12,173 nt of DNA from an uncultured Ruminococcus sp. (GTDB lineage Bacteria; Bacillota; Clostridia; Oscillospirales; Acutalibacteraceae): assembly GCA_902797065.1 (NCBI GenBank), contig CADBRK010000201.1, positions 1 to 12,173 on the forward strand, written 5' to 3'. The notes beneath the pieces were generated by a model. It worked only from the letters and a program-made list of their open reading frames with translations. It was not told where the DNA came from and made no database searches. Position 1 is the stretch's first letter, and each line of letters starts with the position of its first letter. The position numbers were made by a program, and so were the translations under genes. Below, piece by piece: positions 6,409 to 12,170 of this stretch.

Positions 6409-6451
6409 AAAAAAAGCCGTTTTTTAAAGCATTCTGCCCTAAAAAACGGCT
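6409..6451 (-). terminator. Intrinsic terminator between murA and walJ
   Basis: A perfect 12-bp inverted repeat, AGCCGTTTTTTA (6415-6426) with TAAAAAACGGCT (6440-6451), has a 13-nt loop. On the minus strand it is followed by seven T residues (6415-6409). It starts only 5 nt beyond the murA stop and ends 33 nt before the walJ start. Confidence 0.9.
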
Positions 6452-6456
6452 GATTG

Positions 6457-7743
6457 TCATAAGTTGTTTTCGTCTGTGCTTTCCTTCACGGTAACACGCC
6501 TTATATCAGCGCCTACCGATGCAAGCTTTTCTATGATCTTTTCGTATCCGCGCTCGATATATTTTATATCCTCTATCTCGGTCACGCCCTCGGCGGCAAG
6601 TCCTGCTATTACCATAGCTGCGCCCGCACGAAGATCAAGCGCTCTCACCTTTGCTCCTCTGAGACGCTCTCTGCCGTGGATATATGCGACGTTGCCGTTA
6701 TCTATAATATCGGCTTTCATCTTTCGGAGCTGAGGGATATACGAAAATCTGTCTTCCCACACGCACTCCATAACTCTGCTCTTGCCTGCCGCCGTCGAAA
6801 GCAGCGCAACGAACTGAGGCTGCATATCTGTCGGGAATCCCGGGTGAGGCATGGTCTTTAACTGGCACGCTTTGAGCTGACCTTCTCTTATCACTCTGAC
6901 GGACTCGTCGTTTATCTCGACTGTCGTACCCGTATCACGAAGTTTTGAAATGATGGAATCGAGATGTTCGGGCGTCACGTTCTTGATAAGCACGTTGCCG
7001 CCTGTTGCGGCTACAGCCGCCATGTATGTACCCGCTTCTATCTGATCGGGGATAATGGAGTATGTACAGCCGTGAAGCCTGTCTACGCCTCTGATCTTGA
7101 TAACATCCGTTCCTGCGCCTCTGATATTTGCACCCATAGACATCAGGAAATTCGCAAGATCAACTATATGCGGCTCTTTTGCAGCGCCCTCTATGATCGT
7201 TACGCCCGGTGTTTTTACCGCCGCAAGCATGGCGTTCATTGTAGCACCCACCGAAACTATCTCAAAATTGATGGTTGCACCTCTGAGATTTTCGGATTCA
7301 AGCTTTATCTTATCAAAAAGAATATCATAATGTGCGCCCAGCGTCTCAAAAGCTTTGAGATGAAGATCGATAGGTCTTTCACAAAAACTGCAGCCGCCCG
7401 GATACGGAACAAGCGCATTATGGAACCTTCCGAGAAGCACGCCCAGAAGGTAATACGACGCTCTCATATCGCTGACAAGGTTTTCGCAGGTCACGTTTGA
7501 GCTTGTGATACCGCGAGGGTCTATCATTACAACAGAATCGCTCTTACGCTCTATCTTTGCGCCCATATGCTCGAGGATCGCAAGTATCACCGAGACATCT
7601 CTTATTCTCGGCAGATTCTCGATCACACAAGGCTCGTCGCACAGCACCACGGCGGGGATTATCGCAACTGCGGCATTCTTTGCGCCGCTTATCGCGATCT
7701 CGCCGTACAGCTTGTTTCCTCCGTTAATAATAAATTTATCCAC
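6457..7743 (-). CDS. murA: UDP-N-acetylglucosamine 1-carboxyvinyltransferase (MurA)
   Basis: MurA transfers enolpyruvate from phosphoenolpyruvate to UDP-GlcNAc, the first committed step of peptidoglycan synthesis in the cytoplasm. I choose the GTG at 7743-7741: GGAG lies 9 nt upstream, the protein then begins V/MDKFIINGG as in the family, and Lys22-Asn23 (SGAKN) fall on the E. coli numbers. An upstream in-frame TTG at 7764 has no ribosome binding site. The 428 residues include the MRASYYLLG block (about 93-101), the loop PGGCSFCERPID with catalytic Cys118 (E. coli Cys115), which predicts fosfomycin sensitivity, and GFPTDMQPQ with Asp306 (E. coli Asp305). The second Cys in the loop, three after Cys118, is unusual to me. 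The gene has its own strong promoter, a leader of about 165 nt with an intrinsic terminator, and a terminator behind it. Confidence 0.96.
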   Translation of the reverse strand: MDKFIINGGNKLYGEIAISGAKNAAVAIIPAVVLCDEPCVIENLPRIRDVSVILAILEHMGAKIERKSDSVVMIDPRGITSSNVTCENLVSDMRASYYLLGVLLGRFHNALVPYPGGCSFCERPIDLHLKAFETLGAHYDILFDKIKLESENLRGATINFEIVSVGATMNAMLAAVKTPGVTIIEGAAKEPHIVDLANFLMSMGANIRGAGTDVIKIRGVDRLHGCTYSIIPDQIEAGTYMAAVAATGGNVLIKNVTPEHLDSIISKLRDTGTTVEINDESVRVIREGQLKACQLKTMPHPGFPTDMQPQFVALLSTAAGKSRVMECVWEDRFSYIPQLRKMKADIIDNGNVAYIHGRERLRGAKVRALDLRAGAAMVIAGLAAEGVTEIEDIKYIERGYEKIIEKLASVGADIRRVTVKESTDENNL

Positions 7744-7786
7744 AAAGATACACTCCAATTTCAATATTTACACTAATATTGTGTCT

Positions 7787-7834
7787 TTAGCCGTTTAAAA
7801 AAGACTGCTTAATACCCTTAACAGCAGTCGTCAT
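7787..7834 (-). CDS. Possible 15-codon leader peptide in the murA leader
   Basis: An ATG at 7834-7832 opens a short frame encoding MTTAVKGIKQSFLNG and ending in TAA at 7789-7787, 43 nt before the murA start. Its codons run through the leader terminator hairpin, so translation would cover the hairpin. The upstream sequence (GTGGATTGT) is only a poor ribosome binding site, and no run of one amino acid typical of attenuation peptides is seen. It may be chance; it is listed because of its position. Confidence 0.2.
   Translation of the reverse strand: MTTAVKGIKQSFLNG
7797..7829 (-). terminator. Intrinsic terminator in the murA leader (candidate attenuator)
   Basis: GACTGCT (minus strand 7829-7823) pairs perfectly with AGCAGTC (7809-7803) across a 13-nt loop that carries a TTAA/TTAA pairing, followed by six T residues (7802-7797). 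It lies downstream of the murA promoter and 53 nt before the GTG start, so it interrupts the leader and does not end the upstream gene, which has its own terminator at 7966-8005. It could be an attenuator or the end of a separate small RNA of about 115 nt. Confidence 0.75.
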
Positions 7835-7917
7835 ACAATCCACAAATTACAGTTAAATAAAAAGCACCCTGCAAAACAATGTATATTTTACCCGTACTTT
7901 ACAAAGTCCTATTAAAG

Positions 7918-7946
7918 ATAATAATATAAAAGCGCGCAAATGTCAA
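7918..7946 (-). promoter_or_regulatory. Sigma-A-type promoter of murA
   Basis: A perfect -35 TTGACA (7946-7941) and TATTAT (7923-7918) are separated by 17 nt on the minus strand. Transcription should start near 7911, giving a leader of about 165 nt before the murA start codon. Apart from the hairpin at 7797-7829 I recognise no known riboswitch or T-box feature in the leader. Confidence 0.85.
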
Positions 7947-7965
7947 TATTATTCCGGGATATTAC

Positions 7966-8005
7966 AAAAAAATATCAAAACCACCAATATTATTCTATCG
8001 GCGGT
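7966..8005 (-). terminator. Intrinsic terminator overlapping the end of the HExxH protein gene
   Basis: ACCGCCGATA (minus strand 8005-7996) pairs with TATTGGTGGT (7989-7980), a 10-bp stem with two G-T pairs. The 6-nt loop holds the TAA stop codon. It is followed by TTTGATATTTTTTT, so the coding end doubles as the terminator. Confidence 0.75.
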
Positions 8006-8391
8006 TCATGAAATTCGGCTATATCAATACCCGAACGGTATCTGTCCAGCTTTTCTTTATCGTATTTTTCGAGATCCCTTATGCCCGAAAGTCTCTCGAC
8101 ATGGTGGCGCAGCTCATGAGCAAATGTATGCCGCAGCTTTTCACGGAATGTATCGCTGTCAGCATAGCCGTATACCGCCATAAATGAACCGTAGTATATT
8201 ACTATCCTGCATCCGGTAATACCCGTCTGGTATTCGCCCATGATATACAGCCGTGACGCCTGACTTCTGTCGGGGTGTAACTTATATTCCTCCGAGAGAA
8301 CTACTCCCCCGGTAAGCCCCCGGAGCAGCTGTTCGGGCGTTTCGTCGATTATATCCTCAAGCATACGGGATACTTCGTCGTATGTTCTCAT
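7990..8391 (-). CDS. Small zincin-type metallopeptidase-like protein (HExxH)
   Basis: This 133-residue cytoplasmic-looking protein (no signal or membrane segment) carries HELRH at 92-96, the HExxH zinc-peptidase motif, in the context TFAHELRHHVERLSGIRD. It resembles the minimal zincin_1 family, whose signature continues HHxGxxD; here a longer spacing separates the second histidine pair from the nearest Asp (Asp106), so the third ligand is uncertain. Upstream YITGxCRIVIYYGSF-like strands (around 57-70) match the sheet preceding the catalytic helix in that family. The substrate is unknown. The ATG at 8391-8389 has an AAGGAAGG box 4-5 nt upstream. It is preceded by a short hairpin (8411-8430) and repeat copy B, and lies between rpoD and murA as a separate unit with its own terminator. 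I saw no convincing promoter. Confidence 0.75.
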   Translation of the reverse strand: MRTYDEVSRMLEDIIDETPEQLLRGLTGGVVLSEEYKLHPDRSQASRLYIMGEYQTGITGCRIVIYYGSFMAVYGYADSDTFREKLRHTFAHELRHHVERLSGIRDLEKYDKEKLDRYRSGIDIAEFHEPPIE

Positions 8392-8410
8392 ATTACCTTC
8401 CTTTTCTATG

Positions 8411-8430
8411 ACCGCCGTTTCATTGGCGGT
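8411..8430 (-). other. Stem-loop in the 5' leader of the HExxH protein gene
   Basis: ACCGCC (8411-8416) and GGCGGT (8425-8430) form a 6-bp perfect stem with an 8-nt loop about 20 nt before the start codon. Neither strand has a T-run after it, so it is not a standard terminator. The role is unknown. Confidence 0.4.
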
Positions 8431-8460
8431 TCAAAAAGCTATATTTATAGAATTCAAACC

Positions 8461-8691
8461 TTACAAAATGTCTTAAGACAAAAGGCGGGATTGCTTTACC
8501 GCCCTATCTTTACCCTCCCTCAGTCAGCATAGCTGACAGCTCCCTCAAAGAGGGAGCCTGATTTTTGCCGCATTTTATGGGGCTTTTTTCGCCTCCCTCG
8601 TGAGGGAGGTGTCACTGAGCACTTTATCGGTCAAGTGACGGAGGGAGTATAATAAAAGACTCTTTGATTTTTAATTTACGTTTTTGCACAG
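8461..8691. repeat. Dispersed inverted-repeat element, copy B (opposite orientation to copy A)
   Basis: The reverse complement of this stretch follows copy A closely. It starts CTGTGCAAAAACG, then TATACTCCCTCCGTCAC, ACACCTCCCTCACGAGGGAGG, CATAAAATG, GAGGGAGCTGTCAGC and TATGCTGACTGAGGGAG, and ends with AAAGCAAT before a degenerate right end (GACATTTTGTAA). Here the right hairpin is perfect (GCTCCCTC-TTT-GAGGGAGC). It begins 17 nt beyond the rpoD stop, so it forms the 3' region of the rpoD transcript and may serve in place of a terminator, although no T-run follows the stems. It fills most of the 316-nt gap between rpoD and the next gene. Confidence 0.8.
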
Positions 8692-8707
8692 CCGCACCGT
8701 ATATTTA

Positions 8708-9802
8708 TTACTCCAGGTAATCTTTAAGCTTCTTGCTGCGGCTGGGGTGTCTGAGCTTACGCAAAGCCTTAGCTTCGATCTGCCTGATTCTCTCCCGTGT
8801 GACCTTGAACTCTCTGCCAACCTCTTCAAGCGTCCTGGAACGTCCGTCTTCAAGTCCGAAGCGGAGTCTGAGCACCTTTGACTCTCTCGGCGTGAGAGTA
8901 TTAAGCACATCGTTGATCTGCTCTTTGAGCAGAGTATGGCTCGCTGCATCGGCAGGCGCGGGAGCGTCGTCATCGGGAATAAAATCTCCTAGGTGTGAGT
9001 CCTCCTCTTCGCCGATAGGCGTCTCGAGTGACACAGGCTCCTGAGAGACTCTCATGATCTCTCTGACCTTATCTACGGGGTAATCGAGAACCTCCGCTAT
9101 CTCCTCTGCGGACGGCTCGTGACCGTTTGTGTGGAGCAGCTGGCTTGAAACCTTCTTGACCTTGTTGATCGTCTCCACCATATGAACCGGTATTCTGATG
9201 GTTCTTGCCTGGTCTGCGATTGCTCTTGTTATAGCCTGTCTTATCCACCAGGTTGCGTATGTCGAAAACTTAAAGCCCTTTGTGTAGTCGAATTTCTCCA
9301 CGGCCTTGATAAGTCCGAGGTTGCCCTCCTGGATAAGATCAAGGAACTGCATCCCTCTGCCGAGATACCTCTTTGCGATACTTACAACAAGCCTGAGATT
9401 TGCCTCCGACAGACGTTTTTTTGCGTCGCCGTCGCCGTTGCGTATTCTCTCCGCAAGGACTACTTCTTCTTCGTTTGTGAGCAGCGGCACCTTGCCGATC
9501 TCTTTGAGATACACCTTCACGGGGTCGTCTATCGAAGGTATGCCGTCGCCCTGATCGGATGACGATTCGCCTGTTGCGGCAAGCTCGCTCTCGATATTGT
9601 CGAGCGCAGTTTCTTCAATGACCTCGATAACCTTCACGCCTGCGGCATCGAGCGTTTCGTATATTTTTTCGATCTGTTCCGGGTCTACATCTGCTTCTCC
9701 GATAATATCAAGGATCTCCTTGTCGGTTATCGTACCCTTGTCTCTTGCCTTGTCTTCGATCTCTTTAAGTATATTTCTCTTTTCGGTATTCTGAAATCCC
9801 AT
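8708..9802 (-). CDS. rpoD: RNA polymerase primary sigma factor (RpoD/SigA)
   Basis: This is the housekeeping sigma factor that lets RNA polymerase recognise TTGACA/TATAAT promoters, the type found upstream of several genes here. The 364 residues are close to B. subtilis SigA (371), with a short, acidic region 1.1 (about 1-88). Region 1.2 begins DDPVKVYLKEIGKVPLLT (92-109). Region 2 (about 133-210) contains NLRLVVSIAKRYLGRGMQFL and the promoter-melting and -10 helix block FSTYATWWIRQAITRAIADQ. Region 3 follows, and region 4 (296-364) ends with the -35 recognition helix TRERIRQIEAKALRKLR (335-351). The ATG at 9802-9800 has a GAGAGG box 8 nt upstream. It sits in the common dnaG-rpoD order but is separated from dnaG by a small region 4-like gene, and has a probable promoter of its own. 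Confidence 0.98.
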   Translation of the reverse strand: MGFQNTEKRNILKEIEDKARDKGTITDKEILDIIGEADVDPEQIEKIYETLDAAGVKVIEVIEETALDNIESELAATGESSSDQGDGIPSIDDPVKVYLKEIGKVPLLTNEEEVVLAERIRNGDGDAKKRLSEANLRLVVSIAKRYLGRGMQFLDLIQEGNLGLIKAVEKFDYTKGFKFSTYATWWIRQAITRAIADQARTIRIPVHMVETINKVKKVSSQLLHTNGHEPSAEEIAEVLDYPVDKVREIMRVSQEPVSLETPIGEEEDSHLGDFIPDDDAPAPADAASHTLLKEQINDVLNTLTPRESKVLRLRFGLEDGRSRTLEEVGREFKVTRERIRQIEAKALRKLRHPSRSKKLKDYLE

Positions 9803-9852
9803 TCACATTTCCTCTCTTTCAAATCCCTCGGTTTTGACAGTTTATTGCCGAC

Positions 9853-9880
9853 ATTATAAATATACAAGATTTTTTTGCAA
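9853..9880 (-). promoter_or_regulatory. Probable promoter directly upstream of rpoD
   Basis: On the minus strand TTGCAA (9880-9875, 4 of 6) and a perfect TATAAT (9858-9853) are separated by 16 nt. It lies between the stop of the region 4-like gene and rpoD, allowing rpoD expression independent of dnaG. About 45 nt of leader would remain. Confidence 0.6.
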
Positions 9881-9900
9881 ACTCCTGCTTTTATTTTCTG

Positions 9901-10146
9901 TCAATCTAAAAAATCCTTTCTTCTACACCCTTCTCTCTTTCGAAACTTTTTAAACATTTCTGCTTCGATCTGTCTTACCCTATTTCGTGTAATATGGAAT
10001 TTTTGCCCTGTTTCGTCCAATATGTGAGGTTCTTCGCCTCTCAGCCCCAATCGGTAGATCATCATCTCTTTGTAATGCGGCGGCAGTGCTTCAACCATTT
10101 CATCAAAGTTGTATTTCTTTTCCTTGGCTTCGTACTTTTCATTCAT
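9901..10146 (-). CDS. Stand-alone sigma-70 region 4-like protein between dnaG and rpoD
   Basis: This 81-residue protein consists of little more than a sigma-70 region 4. Aligned without gaps, residues 17-69 match RpoD 299-351 of this window at 19 of 53 positions, including LGL/FGL, the L-x-E-x-G-x-x-F of the first HTH helix and TRxRxRQIEA of the recognition helix. The end (KDFLD) also mirrors RpoD (KDYLE). Regions 1-3 are absent, so it cannot melt promoters. Residues 1-16 are charged and unlike RpoD. Compared with E. coli sigma70, Arg584, Arg586, Arg588 and Gln589 equivalents are kept, but Glu585 is Asn55. It has its own ATG with an AAAGGGTG box and a perfect -10 box upstream. Its G+C is about 39%, lower than rpoD. 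It could bind DNA, bind the RNA polymerase beta flap, or modulate sigma; the function is unknown. Confidence 0.85.
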   Translation of the reverse strand: MNEKYEAKEKKYNFDEMVEALPPHYKEMMIYRLGLRGEEPHILDETGQKFHITRNRVRQIEAEMFKKFRKREGCRRKDFLD

Positions 10147-10177
10147 AAAAACACCCTTTCAAAAATATACACTGAAC

Positions 10178-10190
10178 GTTTTTATTATAC
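10178..10190 (-). promoter_or_regulatory. -10 box upstream of the region 4-like gene
   Basis: A perfect TATAAT on the minus strand (plus-strand ATTATA within TTTATTATACGG) lies about 40 nt before the ATG. No good -35 hexamer is found at 16-18 nt (best TTTCGG), so the promoter is uncertain or depends on an activator. Co-transcription with dnaG is also possible. Confidence 0.4.
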
Positions 10191-10205
10191 GGACACATAT
10201 ATATA

Positions 10206-10247
10206 GCCGAAAAAATCGGAATACCCTTCTTTTTTCGGCATTTTTTT
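10206..10247 (+). terminator. Hairpin with T-run between dnaG and the region 4-like gene, oriented as a plus-strand terminator
   Basis: GCCGAAAAAA (10206-10215) pairs perfectly with TTTTTTCGGC (10230-10239) across a 14-nt loop, followed on the plus strand by ATTTTTTT (10240-10247). On the minus strand the hairpin is followed by TATATATA and not a T-run, so it fits poorly as the end of dnaG. No plus-strand gene leads into it. Confidence 0.6.
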
Positions 10248-10272
10248 GACTGACCGCCCGATATATTTCATA

Positions 10273-12063
10273 TCACTGTGGCTTTTTGTTCTTCAATTTG
10301 TTTTTTTTCGCTTCAAGATATGCCTGAACGTCCTCGTCGGACTTAGCCGAAAGCTCTTTCGCAGACAAAAGCGCACTGTCGTTAAGTATTGTCTGAACGC
10401 ATTCCATACATGCGTCATAGGTGTACAGCCCGGGAGAGTACACCGAAATCATAGCGACGATCAGCGAATTCTCCTCCATGGTGAACTCCGGCGATATGCC
10501 TGTATAACTGACATCTCTGCCGTTCTCATATCTGCTTATGATCGTCTCGTAAAGACGCCTGTTAAGCCCTTCGGATACTTTCGTAGGTTCCAGCTTCTTT
10601 GATACGGCTTTCACTGCGTCGGGGTTGTTCATCAGATATGTGATAACAAACTCCTCCGCCTTCTGAGCGCGCGTCTTTCTTCCCCTTGCGGCAGCGGCGC
10701 TGTTCGATGTCGGAACGGCAAGGTTGTTCTTTATCTTATCGAACTCGCGTCTTTTATCTCTGCGGCTGTTCTTCTTTATTATAGAATCAATAAGCCGCTC
10801 GAATTCCGTCTTTGTAACGCTGAACTCTTCGCATACCCTGCCCGCATAAATATTCCTCTCGACGGGATTCTCTATAGCTGCGATCACTTTTGCGGCTTCG
10901 TTCATATACTGCACCTGACCGTCGGCAGTATCGGTCTCAAAGCTGTCTTTAAGCTTTTTCAAGCGGTACTCTATATCTGTGCCCGTACCTTCTATGAGCA
11001 TCTTGAACCTGATATGGCCGTTCTCGCCGTGCTTGCGGATAAACTCGTCGGGGTCTTTGCCGTCGGGTACGGTAAGCACCTGTATATTCAGATTTTCTTT
11101 CCTGAGTATCTCAATCGCCCTTGCCGTCGCCTTCTGCCCTGCTTCGTCGGCGTCGTAGCAGATAATAACGTTATTTGTGTATTTTTTGATTATGCGCGCC
11201 TGTTCGGGCGTGAGGGCAGTTCCGAGAGTAGCCACCGCAAAGTCAAAGCCCGCCTGATGTATAGCGATAACATCCATATATCCCTCGCAAAGTATTATCT
11301 TATCGGACTTTGAATTCTTCGCCTTATTGAGCGCAAAGAGGTTGTAGCTTTTCTTGAATGCGGGCGTATCGGATGTATTGAGGTACTTCGGCTTTTCGTC
11401 GGTCATGATCCTTCCGCCGAAAGCTACGACGTTGCCCCTCAGGTCAATTATCGGGAACATAACTCTGTTCCTGAACCGATCGGTAAGACCTCCTTTTTTA
11501 TTCTTGAATGCAAGATTTGCTTCGATAAGCTCCGAAGGCTTAAAGCCCTTCTCTTTTATCAGGTAATCCGAGAGCGACGACCATGAATCGGGCGCAAAGC
11601 CAAGTCCGAAGGTGCGTATCGTCCTGTCGGACAGACAGCGGTTATGCAGATAATCAAGCCCCCTCTTGCCTTCCGGCGAGTTAAGCTTTGAGTAAAAGAA
11701 CCTCGCCGCCTCTCGGTTGGCTTCGTATATTCTCATTCTCAGGGTACGCATCGAATCGTCAAACGAGTCATCCTGCGGCATATCCATGCCCGCACGCTGC
11801 GCCAGAAGCCGCACTGCGTCAATATAATCGAGATTTTCGGCGTGTCGGATAAAATTAATTACATCGCCGCCTATTCCGCAGCCGAAGCAGTAAAACGACT
11901 CGGTATCCGGATACACCGTAAACGACGGCGTCTTTTCGCCGTGGAAAGGACACAGCCCGACTTCGTTGCGGCCGCGTCTTCTCAGCTGTACGTAGCCCGA
12001 TATTACGGACGTTATATCATTCCTGCTGCGAAGCTCCTGCAAAAAATCTTCTGAAAGCGCCAT
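10273..12063 (-). CDS. dnaG: DNA primase (DnaG)
   Basis: DnaG makes the RNA primers for Okazaki fragments and for leading-strand start, acting with the replicative helicase. The 596 residues match B. subtilis DnaG (603). The N-terminal zinc domain has Cys38 and His41 (CPFH) and Cys59 and Cys62 (YCFGC). The RNA polymerase core shows the basic motif DRFRNRVMFP (195-204) and FGGR. The TOPRIM fold follows with CEGYMD (Glu260) and YDADEAG (Asp304, Asp306). The C-terminal helicase-binding domain (about 455-596) is less conserved and ends in a Lys/Asn-rich tail. The ATG at 12063-12061 has a strong AAAGGAGG box about 7 nt upstream. Upstream lies a palindromic element and not a recognisable promoter. 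Downstream comes the region 4-like gene and then rpoD, the macromolecular-synthesis gene order of many bacteria. Confidence 0.98.
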   Translation of the reverse strand: MALSEDFLQELRSRNDITSVISGYVQLRRRGRNEVGLCPFHGEKTPSFTVYPDTESFYCFGCGIGGDVINFIRHAENLDYIDAVRLLAQRAGMDMPQDDSFDDSMRTLRMRIYEANREAARFFYSKLNSPEGKRGLDYLHNRCLSDRTIRTFGLGFAPDSWSSLSDYLIKEKGFKPSELIEANLAFKNKKGGLTDRFRNRVMFPIIDLRGNVVAFGGRIMTDEKPKYLNTSDTPAFKKSYNLFALNKAKNSKSDKIILCEGYMDVIAIHQAGFDFAVATLGTALTPEQARIIKKYTNNVIICYDADEAGQKATARAIEILRKENLNIQVLTVPDGKDPDEFIRKHGENGHIRFKMLIEGTGTDIEYRLKKLKDSFETDTADGQVQYMNEAAKVIAAIENPVERNIYAGRVCEEFSVTKTEFERLIDSIIKKNSRRDKRREFDKIKNNLAVPTSNSAAAARGRKTRAQKAEEFVITYLMNNPDAVKAVSKKLEPTKVSEGLNRRLYETIISRYENGRDVSYTGISPEFTMEENSLIVAMISVYSPGLYTYDACMECVQTILNDSALLSAKELSAKSDEDVQAYLEAKKNKLKNKKPQ

Positions 12064-12087
12064 AGATATCCTCCTTTCTGCGCATTA

Positions 12088-12139
12088 ATAACAAACGTCG
12101 ATGTCCCCCGCCTCTTTAGGCGGCGGGTTCCATACGTCC
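12088..12139 (-). repeat. 52-nt palindromic motif, copy 2, directly upstream of dnaG
   Basis: It matches 4816-4867 at 42 of 52 positions without gaps; the run ATAACAAACGTCGATGT on the plus strand is identical. The hairpin is CCGCCT-CTTT-AGGCGG (12108-12123 region), extended by a CCC/GGG pairing past a bulge. The differences from copy 1 fall mostly in the hairpin, some of them apparently keeping pairing. Its edge lies only about 17 nt from the dnaG ribosome binding site. It may be the end of an IS200/IS605-like element lying to the right; no transposase is in the window. Confidence 0.65.
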
Positions 12140-12170
12140 GTCGGTGGTGGGTTTAAATCCCCCACCGACG
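12139..12170. repeat. Strong hairpin at the right edge, next to the palindromic motif
   Basis: CGTCGGTGG (12139-12147) pairs perfectly with CCACCGACG (12162-12170); after a bulged T, GGG pairs with CCC, leaving a TTTAAAT loop, 12 bp in all. No T-run is visible before the window ends. It could belong to the same mobile-element end as the 52-nt motif or be structure in the dnaG leader. Copy 1 at 4816 lacks it. Confidence 0.7.

Noticed and set aside
7744..7764. TTG at 7764 as the murA start
   Set aside because: No ribosome binding site precedes it, while GGAG precedes the GTG at 7743 and the residue numbering of Lys22-Asn23 fits that start.
7830..7911. Known riboswitch or T-box in the murA leader
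   Set aside because: I looked for T-box and common riboswitch cores and recognised none; only the terminator hairpin is supportable.
8411..8430. Terminator upstream of the HExxH protein gene
   Set aside because: The ACCGCC/GGCGGT hairpin has no T-run on either strand and lies in that gene's leader.
9901..10146. Region 4-like gene as a truncated pseudogene of rpoD
   Set aside because: It has an intact frame with its own start, ribosome binding site and distinct N-terminus, no remnants of regions 2-3 upstream, and divergent rather than near-identical sequence.
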